Shown here: in pieces, positions 1 through 8,412 of the stretch
Layout: every line of letters begins with the position of its first letter
Position numbering within the stretch: position 1 is the first letter of the stretch
Origin: Streptomyces platensis
GTDB lineage: Bacteria > Actinomycetota > Actinomycetes > Streptomycetales > Streptomycetaceae
Direction: 5' to 3'
DNA: 64,000 bases
NCBI RefSeq assembly: GCF_008704855.1
Contig: NZ_CP023691.1
Coordinates: 6,820,001-6,884,000, forward strand
Position numbers and translations under genes: made by a program
Notes under the pieces: model-generated
What the model was told of the DNA's origin: nothing
What the model saw: only the letters and a program-made list of their open reading frames with translations
Databases searched by the model: none

Positions 1-1
1 C

Positions 2-538
2 GTCGCCGCCCAGTTGTGGGGATATCTCTTCAACGGCACCTACGGCGGGCTGACCTGGCTCTTCGAGCAGATCCTCGGCCATCAGCCGGACATCCTCGGG
101 CAGCCCGCCTCCGCCATGGGCGCCATGGTGGTGGTCGATGTATGGAAGACCACGCCCTTTGTCGCGATTGTCGTTCTCGCCGGGCTGATGCTGATCCCCG
201 GGGATGTCTACGAGGCGGCGGAGATCGACGGCGCCGGCGCCTGGACGACGTTCTGGAAGGTGACCCTGCCGCAGCTGCGGCCGATCATGGCCATCGCGGT
301 CCTCTTCCGTATCCTCCAGGCCTTTGGCATCTTCGACCTGCCGTTCGTCCTGACCCAGGGCGGACCGGGAACCGCCACCGAATCCCTGGCGATCCTCGGC
401 TACAAAACGCTCTTCCAGAACCTCGACATCGGCCGGGGCGCGGCGGTGGCCACCACCTCCGCGGTCATCGTGATCGGCTGCTGTCTGCTCTTCCTGCGGG
501 TCTTCCGGACGCAGGCCGACGAAGGAGGGCGGGCATGA
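2..538 (+). CDS. Sugar ABC transporter permease (MalF type), 5' truncated
   Basis: The reading frame is already open at base 2, so the N-terminal half lies outside the window. The visible ~178 residues carry several hydrophobic segments and the EAA loop of binding-protein-dependent permeases (EAAEIDGAGAWTTFWKVTLP), which docks on the ATPase. It continues into an ATGA overlap with the second permease. Pairing with that permease and an alpha-glucosidase suggests uptake of maltose or another alpha-glucoside. The substrate itself cannot be read from the sequence. Confidence 0.9.
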   Translation, partial: VAAQLWGYLFNGTYGGLTWLFEQILGHQPDILGQPASAMGAMVVVDVWKTTPFVAIVVLAGLMLIPGDVYEAAEIDGAGAWTTFWKVTLPQLRPIMAIAVLFRILQAFGIFDLPFVLTQGGPGTATESLAILGYKTLFQNLDIGRGAAVATTSAVIVIGCCLLFLRVFRTQADEGGRA

Positions 539-1383
539 ACCGCCGTACACCGGCGTCCGGTATCCGCCGGTACCTCAACGCCGTCAACCTCGGTGGTCTG
601 GCGATGGTCGTGCTGTCGACCCTGCCGCTCTACTGGATGATCGCGTCGTCCTTCAAGGGGCCGGGCGAGATCAGCGCCGCCCCGCCCGGCCTGGTGCCGG
701 AGTCGGCGACGCTCGGCAACTACGCGGAGGCGTTCGTCCGCAACGGCATCGGCCGCTATCTGCTCAACAGCGTGCTGGTGTCCTCGGTTTCCACGGTCGC
801 CGTGCTGGGGCTGTCCTTCTTCGCGGGGTACGCCCTGGCCCGCACCCCGCTGCGCGGCCGCGGCGCCATCATGACGACGCTGCTGATGCTGTCCGTCTTC
901 CCGCCGATCGCGCTGGTCGTCCCGCTGTTCCTGCTGGAGCGGCAACTGGGGCTGCTGAACAGCTACGCGGGCCTGATCGTGCCCTATGTCGCGCTCAATC
1001 TGCCGTTCGCCATCTGGATCATGCGCAACTACCTGGTCGGTATCCCCCGTGAGCTGGAGGAGGCGGCCACCGTCGACGGCGCGGGGCCGCTGCGCACCGT
1101 CCTGACCGTGATCGCGCCGCTGGCCCGGCCGGGGCTGTTCACCGCGGGCATCTTCACCTTCACCGCGACCTGGGCGGAGTTCCTGCTGGCGCTGACCTTC
1201 AACAGTGAGGACGGCCACCGCACCGTCCCGGTCGGGATCGCCCTGTTCACCAGCCAGTACACGGTCCCCTACGGGACGCTGTTCGCGGGGGCCGTGGCGG
1301 CCACCGTCCCGATCGGCGTCCTGGTCATGATCTTCCGCCGCTCGATCGTCTCGGGCATGACCTCAGGGGCGGTGAAGGGATGA
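535..1383 (+). CDS. Sugar ABC transporter permease (MalG type)
   Basis: A 282-aa inner-membrane permease of the carbohydrate ABC family. The start ATG at 535 overlaps the upstream permease stop (ATGA), a translational-coupling arrangement. The EAA loop is visible around residue 180 (ELEEAATVDGAGPLRTVLTV), and about six transmembrane segments run from residue ~15 to the C-terminus. The last residues before the stop (SGMTSGAVKG) are typical of MalG C-termini. It should form the heterodimeric pore with the upstream permease. No ATPase is present, and Streptomyces sugar transporters often share a distant MsiK-type ATPase. An in-frame extension upstream exists but is only the shadow of the first permease. 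Confidence 0.92.
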   Translation: MNRRTPASGIRRYLNAVNLGGLAMVVLSTLPLYWMIASSFKGPGEISAAPPGLVPESATLGNYAEAFVRNGIGRYLLNSVLVSSVSTVAVLGLSFFAGYALARTPLRGRGAIMTTLLMLSVFPPIALVVPLFLLERQLGLLNSYAGLIVPYVALNLPFAIWIMRNYLVGIPRELEEAATVDGAGPLRTVLTVIAPLARPGLFTAGIFTFTATWAEFLLALTFNSEDGHRTVPVGIALFTSQYTVPYGTLFAGAVAATVPIGVLVMIFRRSIVSGMTSGAVKG

Positions 1384-1446
1384 TCCCGGCCCCCGCGCCG
1401 GCCGCCTCCGCCGCACCCGACCCGGCGCCGCGCAGCGCCGTGCCCT

Positions 1447-1503
1447 CGCCCAGCTACCGCTGGAAGGGGCCCCACCCCAGCTACGACTGGGAGCTGCCCC
1501 CAT
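1447..1503. repeat. Streptomyces-type palindromic intergenic repeat
   Basis: Two adjacent hairpin units lie in the gap between the permease and glucosidase genes. Each contains CCCAGCTAC followed within a few bases by CTGG, and the second continues into GAGCTGCCCCCAT. The second unit closely matches an element inside the ORF at 40392-40423. I recognise this as a high-copy repeat family of Streptomyces chromosomes. It could act as a transcript-stabilising hairpin, but no function is shown. Confidence 0.6.
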
Positions 1504-1533
1504 GCGTCCGCTACCGCCCGGAAAGGCCTCCAC

Positions 1534-3195
1534 GTGACCTCTCAGCGCCTCGACTCCGCCCGCGACACCACCGACTGGTGGCGGCAGGCCGTCGTCTACC
1601 AGGTGTACCCGCGCAGCTTCGCCGACTCCGACGGCGACGGCATCGGTGACCTCCCCGGCATCACCTCCCGGCTGGCCTACCTCGCCGGCCTCGGCGTGGA
1701 CGCCGTCTGGCTGAGCCCCTTCTACCCCTCGGAGCTGGCCGACGGCGGCTATGACGTCGCCGACTACCGCGATGTCGACCCGCGGCTGGGCACCCTCGAC
1801 GACTTCGACGCCATGGTGGCCGAGGCACACCGCCTGGGCCTCAAGGTGATGGTGGACATCGTGCCCAACCACTCCTCCCACCAGCACCAGTGGTTCCAGG
1901 AGGCGCTGCGCGCCGAGCCCGGATCCGCCGCGCGGGAGCGCTATGTCTTCCGCGAGGGCAAGGGCGAGCACGGTGAACTGCCGCCCACCGACTGGATCTC
2001 CTGCTTCGGCGGCCCCGCCTGGACCCGGCTGCCGGACGGCTGGTGGTACCTGCACCTCTTCGCCCCCGAGCAGCCCGACTTCAACTGGGACAACCCCGAG
2101 GTCCGCGCGGACTTCCGGCAGACCCTGCGCTTCTGGTCCGACCGCGGGGTCGACGGCTTCCGGGTCGATGTGGCCCACGGTCTGGCGAAGGATCTGGCCG
2201 CGCCGCTCCGCGACATCGGCACGATCGGCAACTACCGGCCGGAGGACCTGCCCGAGGACGGCAGCCACCCCTTCTGGGACCGGGACGAGGTGCACGACAT
2301 CTTCCGGGACTGGCGCAAGGTCTTCAACGAGTACGACCCGCCCCGGATCGCCGTCGCCGAGGCCTGGGTGCGCAACTCCCGCCGCACCGCCTACGCCACC
2401 CCGCAGGAGCTCGGCCAGGCCTTCAACTTCGACTTCCTGAGGGCCTCGCTGGACGCGCCGGAGCTGCGCGCCTCCATCGACACCGCGCTCGCCGACGCGC
2501 GGGCGGCCGGGGCCACCGCGACCTGGGTGCTCTCCAACCACGATGTGATCCGGCACGCCTCCCGCTACGGCCTCCCGGACGACCGCGACGAGGAGGCCTG
2601 GCTGCTCTCCGACGGCCAGGAGCCCGTCCTGGACCGGGAGTTCGGCCTGCGCCGGGCGCTGGCCGCGACCCTGCTGATGCTGGCGCTGCCCGGCTCGGCG
2701 TACGTCTACCAGGGCGAGGAACTGGGCCTTCCCGAAGTCGCCGAGCTCTCCCGCGACAGCCTCCAGGACCCGGTGTGGACCCGGAGCGGCGGTGCGCTGA
2801 AGGGGCGGGACGGCTGCCGGGTGCCGCTGCCGTGGCGGCGCGAGGGCAGCTCGTACGGATTCGGCAGCGGCGGCTCCTGGCTGCCGCAGCCCCAGGGCTG
2901 GGGCGCGCTGTCCGTCGAGGCACAGGACGGGGTGGCGTCCGCACCCCTGGAGCTCTACCGCACGGCGCTGGCCACCCGCCGCCGGCTGGTGGGCGACGAG
3001 GCGCTGGAATGGGCCGACGGGACGACGGACCCGGGCACCCTGCACTTCCGCCGCTCGGGCGGCTGGGAGTGTGTGGCCAACCTGTCGGACGAGCCCCGGC
3101 CGTTGCCGGCCGCTGAGCTGCTGCTGAGTTCAGCGCCGGTCACCGGCGGCCAGCTGCCTCCGTGGACCACGGTCTGGCTGCGCACCACGCGCTGA
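1534..3195 (+). CDS. GH13 alpha-glucosidase
   Basis: A 553-aa cytoplasmic glycoside hydrolase family 13 enzyme that would release glucose from imported alpha-glucosides. The catalytic motifs appear in order: the DIVPNHSS region near residue 110, GFRVDVAHG near 210 with the Asp nucleophile, an EAW segment near 277 with the acid/base Glu, and SNHD near 335 with the third carboxylate. No signal peptide is present. The start is GTG at 1534 (MTSQRLDSARDTTDWW), about 150 bp after the permease stop. Position downstream of the permeases matches the malEFG-aglA layout of Streptomyces, so AglA-like is likely. Trehalose- or oligo-1,6-specific relatives cannot be excluded. Confidence 0.92.
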   Translation: MTSQRLDSARDTTDWWRQAVVYQVYPRSFADSDGDGIGDLPGITSRLAYLAGLGVDAVWLSPFYPSELADGGYDVADYRDVDPRLGTLDDFDAMVAEAHRLGLKVMVDIVPNHSSHQHQWFQEALRAEPGSAARERYVFREGKGEHGELPPTDWISCFGGPAWTRLPDGWWYLHLFAPEQPDFNWDNPEVRADFRQTLRFWSDRGVDGFRVDVAHGLAKDLAAPLRDIGTIGNYRPEDLPEDGSHPFWDRDEVHDIFRDWRKVFNEYDPPRIAVAEAWVRNSRRTAYATPQELGQAFNFDFLRASLDAPELRASIDTALADARAAGATATWVLSNHDVIRHASRYGLPDDRDEEAWLLSDGQEPVLDREFGLRRALAATLLMLALPGSAYVYQGEELGLPEVAELSRDSLQDPVWTRSGGALKGRDGCRVPLPWRREGSSYGFGSGGSWLPQPQGWGALSVEAQDGVASAPLELYRTALATRRRLVGDEALEWADGTTDPGTLHFRRSGGWECVANLSDEPRPLPAAELLLSSAPVTGGQLPPWTTVWLRTTR

Positions 3196-3217
3196 ACCGC
3201 CGCGCCCCGGGGGCCGG

Positions 3218-3988
3218 TCAGGCGCTCAGCGCCGTCAGGTCCCCTCGGGCGGGCGCCAGGACCGCCCCGTCGTAGCGCCGCACCAGCAGCCGGGCCAGTT
3301 CGGGCGCCGGGCCGAGGACGGGGGCGAGGAGGTCGGCGCGGGCCTCGCGGGCACCGGCCGCGATCCGGTCCGGGAGGAAACCGGGCGCGATGACGTACGG
3401 CGCCACCGCCACCCGCCGGACGCCCTCGGCCCGCAGTGCCCGCACGGCGTCCGCGGTGCGGGGCAGAGATGCGGAGGCGAACGCAGGTCGCACGGCACAC
3501 CAGCCAGCGGTGTGCCACCACTCCCGCGCGATTTCAGCGAGCACTGCGCCCGCCTCCGGGTCGGAAGAGCCCGCCGAGGCCAGCACGACCCCGGTCGAGC
3601 GGCGGTCACCGGGCCGCAGCCCGGCCTCCGCCAGCCGGCGCTCCAGCGCGGCGGTCAGCAGGGACGACGGGCCCAGCACCTCGGCCTGACGGATGGTCAG
3701 CAGCGGCAGCCGTGCGGCCGCCTCCCGCAGTACCGCCGGGATATCGGACTTGGCGTGGAAGGCCCGGGTCAGCAGGAGCGGCAGCGCCACCACGTCCCTG
3801 ACCCCCTCGGCCGACAGGCGCTCCAGCACCCTTGGCACCCGGGGGGCGTTGAAGTCGAGATAGCCGACCTCGACGCGCAGCCCCGGCCGCAGCGCCCGGA
3901 CCCGCGCACAGAGCGCGGAGACGGTCGCCGCGTGCCGCGGGTCGCGGCTGCCGTGGGCGATGACGAGGAGAGTGGGGCGGGTATCCAT
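3218..3988 (-). CDS. Sirohydrochlorin chelatase (CbiX/SirB family)
   Basis: A 256-aa protein with two CbiX-like halves. The N-terminal half opens with LLVIAHGSRDPRH, which holds the metal-binding His of this family, and has the conserved AFHAKSDIP segment near residue 88. The C-terminal half repeats the fold. The family inserts Fe2+ or Co2+ into sirohydrochlorin. As the last gene of an operon that includes CysI, which needs siroheme, ferrochelatase activity is the likely role. ATG at 3988 lies 2 bp after the SsuC-like stop, so the genes are probably coupled. Its stop faces the GH13 gene across ~20 bp. Confidence 0.85.
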   Translation of the reverse strand: MDTRPTLLVIAHGSRDPRHAATVSALCARVRALRPGLRVEVGYLDFNAPRVPRVLERLSAEGVRDVVALPLLLTRAFHAKSDIPAVLREAAARLPLLTIRQAEVLGPSSLLTAALERRLAEAGLRPGDRRSTGVVLASAGSSDPEAGAVLAEIAREWWHTAGWCAVRPAFASASLPRTADAVRALRAEGVRRVAVAPYVIAPGFLPDRIAAGAREARADLLAPVLGPAPELARLLVRRYDGAVLAPARGDLTALSA

Positions 3989-3990
3989 GG

Positions 3991-4899
3991 TCAGCTCTTC
4001 ACCAGGAGGCCGCGGCTGCGCAGCACCCGGCGTTCGACGGGAGCGAAGATCAGCAGCTCGATGCCGATACCGACGATGAGGATGAGCAGGATCGCGGACA
4101 GCACCCAGGACATGTCCTGGAGCTCCCGGCCCTGCTCCAGCAGCTGGCCCAGACCGGTGCCCAGATCGGGCGCGTTCACGATGAGCTCGGCGGCCATCAG
4201 GGAACGCCAGGAGAACGCCCAGCCCTGCTTGAGCCCGGCGATATAGCCCGGCAGCGCGGCCGGCAGCAGCACATGCCGGACCCCGGCGAGGCCGGTGGCG
4301 CCGATGGTGCGGCCCGCCCGCAGGTAGAGCGGGGAGATCTGGTCGACGCCCGCCACCAGGCCGTTGGCGATGGACGGGACCGCGCCGAGCAGCACCACCG
4401 TGTAGATCGTGGCGTCGCTCAGCCCGAACCAGATGATCGCGGCCGGGACCCAGGCGACCGAGGGCAGCGACTGGAGCCCGCTCAGGATCGGCCCGATCGC
4501 GGCCCGGACGGCCTTGACCTGGGCGACGATCAGACCGAGCGCCGTGCCGAGGACCACCGAGGCCAGAAAGCCGAGGGCGCCGCGGGACACGCTGGTCCAC
4601 ACGAAGCTCAGCAGCGTGCCCTCCAGCCACTTCTGCTGGAGCGAGCGGCCGACGTCGACGGGGCTCGGCAGCAGGTAGTGCGGCTTGAGCGCGAAGTGGT
4701 AGGCGAGCTGCCACAGGGCCAGCACGATCGCGATGGCGACCAGCGGGGGGAACGCCTTCGAGGCGGCGGTACGCAGCCACGGCTGCCGGTCGACGACCCT
4801 GGATTCCAGGGCGTCGAGCCCGGCCTCCAGACCGGCGATGTCGCCGGAGCCGTCCCCCTCGGCGGCGGTGGCCGGGGCCTTGGTCTCAGTGCTGGCCAT
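3991..4899 (-). CDS. ssuC: Sulfonate/nitrate-type ABC permease (SsuC-like)
   Basis: A 302-aa membrane permease. A ~45-residue hydrophilic N-terminus is followed by about six hydrophobic segments, with a degenerate EAA loop (LRAGRTIGATGLAGVRHVLL) near residue 200. ATG at 4899 was chosen over an in-frame ATG at 4917. It overlaps the end of the ATPase gene by 14 bp and gives the MASTETK start. SsuC, TauC and NrtB permeases are hard to tell apart, but the adjacent cys genes point to aliphatic sulfonates or taurine. It would form the channel for the SsuA/SsuB-like neighbours. Confidence 0.85.
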   Translation of the reverse strand: MASTETKAPATAAEGDGSGDIAGLEAGLDALESRVVDRQPWLRTAASKAFPPLVAIAIVLALWQLAYHFALKPHYLLPSPVDVGRSLQQKWLEGTLLSFVWTSVSRGALGFLASVVLGTALGLIVAQVKAVRAAIGPILSGLQSLPSVAWVPAAIIWFGLSDATIYTVVLLGAVPSIANGLVAGVDQISPLYLRAGRTIGATGLAGVRHVLLPAALPGYIAGLKQGWAFSWRSLMAAELIVNAPDLGTGLGQLLEQGRELQDMSWVLSAILLILIVGIGIELLIFAPVERRVLRSRGLLVKS

Positions 4900-5692
4900 G
4901 ACGGCGGATCTCCCCACGGAGCTGTTCGGTGATCTCGATGGAAAGGTCGGCGACCGCGGCGTCCTCGATACGGCGCGGCTGCGGGATGTCCACCCGCCAC
5001 TCCCGCGCGATCCGGCCCGGACGGGAGGACAGCAGGACCACCCGCTCGGCCAGCCGCACCGCCTCGCGGACGTTGTGGGTGACGAAGAGGACCGACAGGT
5101 TCGTCTCGCGCCAGATCCGGGTCAGCTCGTCGTGCAGCACATCCCGGGTGATCGCGTCGAGCGCCGCGAACGGCTCGTCCATCAGCAGCAGTTGGCTGTC
5201 CTGGGCGAGCGCACGGGCCATCGCGACCCGCTGGCGCATCCCGCCCGACAGCTCGTGCACCCGCTTGCCGTGGGCGCCCTTGAGCCGGACGAGTTCGAGC
5301 AGCCGCTCGGCCTCCTCGCGGCGCTCCGCGCGCGGCACCCCGCGCAGCCGCAGCGCCAGTTCGATGTTGCGGCCCGCGGTCAGCCACGGAAACAGCGCAT
5401 GCTCCTGGAACATCAGGGCCGGCCGGCCGCCCGGTGTCTCGATGGCCCCGGCGGACGGCGCGTCGAGCCCGGCCACGAGGTTGAGGAGGGTGGACTTGCC
5501 GCAGCCCGAGGCCCCCAGGAGGCAGACGAATTCGCCGGGCGCCACATCGATGCTGATGTCGTCCAGGACATGCTGCTGTGCGCCGGTGCGGCCGAACGAC
5601 TTCGAGACATGGTCGATGCGGGCCGCGTACGGCACGGTGGTGCCCGTGTCCGCCGTGGCGGGCTGCTGCTTGGTGAGCGTGGTGGTCGTCAT
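4886..5692 (-). CDS. ssuB: Sulfonate ABC transporter ATPase (SsuB-like)
   Basis: A 268-aa ABC ATPase. It has Walker A GASGCGKST near residue 69, the Q-loop in FQEHALFPW, the signature LSGGMRQR, Walker B LLLMDEPFAALD and the H-loop in FVTHNV. ATG at 5692 is preceded by AGGAGG at 8 nt. The alternative GTG three codons upstream would leave almost no spacing, so it was rejected. It powers uptake through the SsuC-like permease, whose start lies inside this gene's 3' end. Confidence 0.9.
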   Translation of the reverse strand: MTTTTLTKQQPATADTGTTVPYAARIDHVSKSFGRTGAQQHVLDDISIDVAPGEFVCLLGASGCGKSTLLNLVAGLDAPSAGAIETPGGRPALMFQEHALFPWLTAGRNIELALRLRGVPRAERREEAERLLELVRLKGAHGKRVHELSGGMRQRVAMARALAQDSQLLLMDEPFAALDAITRDVLHDELTRIWRETNLSVLFVTHNVREAVRLAERVVLLSSRPGRIAREWRVDIPQPRRIEDAAVADLSIEITEQLRGEIRRHGQH

Positions 5693-5732
5693 CGGTGTCA
5701 CCTCCTGGGGGAGTGCGGTGCGGTGGGCGGGG

Positions 5733-6842
5733 CTACTTGCTGCCGAGTCCGGCGTCGTCGACCGGCTTCTTGCCCTCGGACCGGAGCACCTTGTTCAGCA
5801 GGGTGAGGTCGTAGATGCCCTTGAGGTCGGGCTTCTTGAGCAGGCCCGCCTTGACGCCGTGGTCGGCCTCCTGCTGGAGGGTGGCGGCCAGCGGGTCATC
5901 GGTGACATCGACGTTCTTGAACGCCGGGTCGATGACGTTCTGCGGCAGTGCCTTGCCGGCCACGCTCGGGGAGGCGAGCTTGTCGTTGAGGGCCTTCTTC
6001 GCCTCGGCCGGGTGCGAGCGGATCCAGGCGTTGGTCTTCACCGAGGCCCGCAGCACCGCCTCGACGGCCTTCGGGTGCTCCTTGAGGAATTTCTGCGAGA
6101 CGATCATGTTCGTGATGACGAACTTGCCGTCCTTCCAGAGCTTCTTCTCGTCCAGGAGCGTCTTGCCGCCCTCGGCGACGAGCTTGGAAGCGGTGGGCTC
6201 GGGCACCCAGGCACCGTCGATGCCGCCCTGCTGGAAGACCGTGGGTGTCACCTTGTTGTCGGTGCGCTGGACGGTGACATCACCCTTGCCGGTGGTGGGG
6301 TCGACCTTGTACCCCTTGCCGGCCAGGTAGTTGAGCAGCGCGACATCCTGGGTGTTGCCCAGCTGCGGGGTCGCGATCGTCTTGCCCTTGAGGTCGCCCA
6401 GGCTCTTGACCTTCTTGGGGTTGACCACCAGCGAGACACCGCCGGAGGCCGAGCCGGAAATGATCTTCAGGCTCTTGCCGTGCGACTTGGCGTAGCCGTT
6501 GATCGCGGGGGAGGGGCCGATCCAGCCGATGTCGATGGCGCCCGAGTTGAGCGCCTCGATCTCCGCGGGGCCCGCGTTGAAGGGGGCGGTCTTGACCTCG
6601 GTGCCGCCCAGTTCCTTCTGGAACGTGCCGTTCTGGAGGCCGATCAGGGGAGTCGCATGGGTGGTGTTGCCGAAGAACCCGATCGTGAGGTGATCGAGCC
6701 CGTCGGTCCTGGGGCCCTTGGGGGCGACCCCGGCCGCGGTGTCCTTCTTGGCCTGGGAGCCGTAGCCGCAGGCGCCCAGCGCCCCTACCAGGAGCGGGAC
6801 GGTGACGGCGGCCGCCAGCAGGCGGTGACGAACGGCAGACAC
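5733..6842 (-). CDS. ssuA: Sulfonate-binding lipoprotein (SsuA-like)
   Basis: A 369-aa extracytoplasmic solute-binding protein. A lipoprotein signal peptide ends in a lipobox at LGAC (Cys25), so the mature protein is lipid-anchored outside the membrane. The body follows the SsuA/TauA/NrtA fold: HLTIGFFGNTTHATPLI at the start of domain 1, and an IGWIGPSP segment near residue 125. The start is GTG at 6842 with an AGAGGA ribosome site 9 nt upstream. It lies downstream of cysN in the same orientation with a ~210-bp gap, so it may be read from the cys operon or from its own promoter. Confidence 0.88.
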   Translation of the reverse strand: MSAVRHRLLAAAVTVPLLVGALGACGYGSQAKKDTAAGVAPKGPRTDGLDHLTIGFFGNTTHATPLIGLQNGTFQKELGGTEVKTAPFNAGPAEIEALNSGAIDIGWIGPSPAINGYAKSHGKSLKIISGSASGGVSLVVNPKKVKSLGDLKGKTIATPQLGNTQDVALLNYLAGKGYKVDPTTGKGDVTVQRTDNKVTPTVFQQGGIDGAWVPEPTASKLVAEGGKTLLDEKKLWKDGKFVITNMIVSQKFLKEHPKAVEAVLRASVKTNAWIRSHPAEAKKALNDKLASPSVAGKALPQNVIDPAFKNVDVTDDPLAATLQQEADHGVKAGLLKKPDLKGIYDLTLLNKVLRSEGKKPVDDAGLGSK

Positions 6843-6950
6843 GGGAGGTGGTCCTCTCGGAGGGCCGGGCGGTGCGCGCCCGCTAAGGCGCGCCCGGCGA
6901 AGCTGTGGATCTTCGGAAGGGAGGTGCGGGGGATACGGAGCCGGGCATCG

Positions 6951-7052
6951 TCAGCGCACACATCGGCCGACTCCGCCCTGCCCGCTGCCCAGGGCGCCGC
7001 TGCCGATGCGGCCGCCCTCCTTCGCGAAGGTCGCGAACATGTCCTGGTGCAT
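6951..7052 (-). CDS. Possible 33-aa ORF between cysN and ssuA
   Basis: ATG at 7052 starts 2 nt after the cysN stop and opens a 33-codon frame (MHQDMFATFAKEGGRIGSG...) ending in a CVR tail. The spacing would permit translational reinitiation from cysN. There is no clear ribosome site and no family recognised. It could equally be chance in GC-rich DNA, since the rest of the 212-bp gap holds nothing else I can name. Confidence 0.25.
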   Translation of the reverse strand: MHQDMFATFAKEGGRIGSGALGSGQGGVGRCVR

Positions 7053-7054
7053 GC

Positions 7055-8410
7055 TCAGAAGTCCCATCCCTCGTCGTCCGCCGTCCCGGCCGCGGCGGTC
7101 TCTTCGGCCGCCTCCGCGAAGGCGCTGCCCGCCATGCCCGCGGTCAGCGTCGTCCCGTCGGACGGGTCGATCAGCAGGAAGGAGCCGGTGCGGCGGGAGT
7201 CGGCGTAGGCGTCCAGCGCCAGCGGCTCCGCGGTGCGCAGCACGATCCGCCCGATGTCGTTGGCGGCCAGCTCACCGGGCGCCGGGTGCTGGGAGAGGTC
7301 GTCCAGGGTCAGCCGGGACGGGATGTCCTTGACGATCGCCTTGACCGTGCGGGTGGTGTGCTTGAGCAGCACCCGCCGGCCGACGGTCAGCGGACGGTCC
7401 GCCACATGGCAGACGGTCGCCTCGATGTCCTGCGAGACACCCGGCGCGATGGCCGTCGGGGCGATCAGGTCGCCGCGCGAGACGTCGATGTCGTCGGCGA
7501 GCCGGACGGTGACCGACTGCGGCGCCCAGGCGACGTCCACGGCCTGGCCGAGCGCGTCGATCGCCTCGATGGTGCTCGTCCGGCCCGAGGGCAGCACGGT
7601 GACGGCGTCGCCGACGCGCAGCACACCGGAGGCGATCTGGCCCGCGTAGCCGCGGTAGTCGGGGTGTTCGGCGGTCTGCGGACGGATCACGTACTGGACC
7701 GGGAAGCGGCCGGGGTCGTCCGACGGGTCGGCGACGACGGCGACGGTCTCCAGGTGCTCCAGCACGGTCGGGCCGCCGTACCAGTCCATATTGGCGGACG
7801 GCGTCACGACGTTGTCGCCGGCCAGCGCCGAGATCGGGATCGCGGTGATCTCCGGGACGCCCAGCGAGGCCGCGTAGGTCGTGAACTCCTCGGCGATGGC
7901 GGCGAAGACGGGCTCGGCGTAGTCGACCAGGTCCATCTTGTTGACGGCCAGGACGACATGCGGGACGCGCAGCAGGGCGGCCACCGCGGCGTGCCGGCGG
8001 GTCTGCTCGACGACACCGTTGCGGGCGTCGACCAGCACCACGGCCAGCTCGGCGGTGGAGGCGCCGGTGACCATGTTGCGGGTGTACTGCACATGCCCGG
8101 GGGTGTCCGCCAGGATGAAGCGGCGGCGCGGGGTGGCGAAGTAGCGGTAGGCGACATCGATGGTGATGCCCTGCTCGCGCTCGGCGCGCAGCCCGTCGGT
8201 CAGCAGCGCCAGGTCGGGCGTCTCCTGCCCGCGGTTGCGGGAGGCGTGCTCGACGGCCTCCAGCTGGTCGGCGAGCACCGACTTGGAGTCGTGCAGCAGC
8301 CGCCCCACCAGGGTGGACTTGCCGTCGTCGACGGATCCGGCGGTGGCGAAACGCAGCAGCGAGGTGGCACCCGCGGCAACGGCGTCGATCGCGCTCGTGG
8401 TCGTGCTCAT
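7055..8410 (-). CDS. cysN: Sulfate adenylyltransferase subunit 1 (CysN, GTPase)
   Basis: A 451-aa GTPase subunit of ATP sulfurylase. It couples GTP hydrolysis to formation of APS from sulfate and ATP with CysD. The G1 motif GSVDDGKST is near residue 25, G3 is in DTPGHVQYTRNM near 100 and G4 is NKMDLV near 155, followed by EF-Tu-like beta-barrel domains. ATG at 8410 (MSTTTSAID) is 2 nt after the cysD stop. The longer frame upstream is only cysD read in another register. No CysC domain is fused at the C-terminus, matching the separate cysC gene. Confidence 0.96.
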   Translation of the reverse strand: MSTTTSAIDAVAAGATSLLRFATAGSVDDGKSTLVGRLLHDSKSVLADQLEAVEHASRNRGQETPDLALLTDGLRAEREQGITIDVAYRYFATPRRRFILADTPGHVQYTRNMVTGASTAELAVVLVDARNGVVEQTRRHAAVAALLRVPHVVLAVNKMDLVDYAEPVFAAIAEEFTTYAASLGVPEITAIPISALAGDNVVTPSANMDWYGGPTVLEHLETVAVVADPSDDPGRFPVQYVIRPQTAEHPDYRGYAGQIASGVLRVGDAVTVLPSGRTSTIEAIDALGQAVDVAWAPQSVTVRLADDIDVSRGDLIAPTAIAPGVSQDIEATVCHVADRPLTVGRRVLLKHTTRTVKAIVKDIPSRLTLDDLSQHPAPGELAANDIGRIVLRTAEPLALDAYADSRRTGSFLLIDPSDGTTLTAGMAGSAFAEAAEETAAAGTADDEGWDF

Positions 8411-8412
8411 GG

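Noticed and set aside
1380..1649. 89-aa plus-strand frame between permease and glucosidase
   Set aside because: It crosses the palindromic repeat and then runs out of frame into the glucosidase gene. Composition is Pro/Arg-rich, with no family.
1363..3045. Long minus-strand frame opposite the GH13 gene
   Set aside because: It is antisense to an enzyme with all catalytic motifs. Its translation is Gly/Arg/Val-rich without domains, as expected for the complement of high-GC3 coding DNA.
4929..7208. Plus-strand 759-aa frame across ssuB and ssuA
   Set aside because: It is the shadow of two well-supported minus-strand genes.
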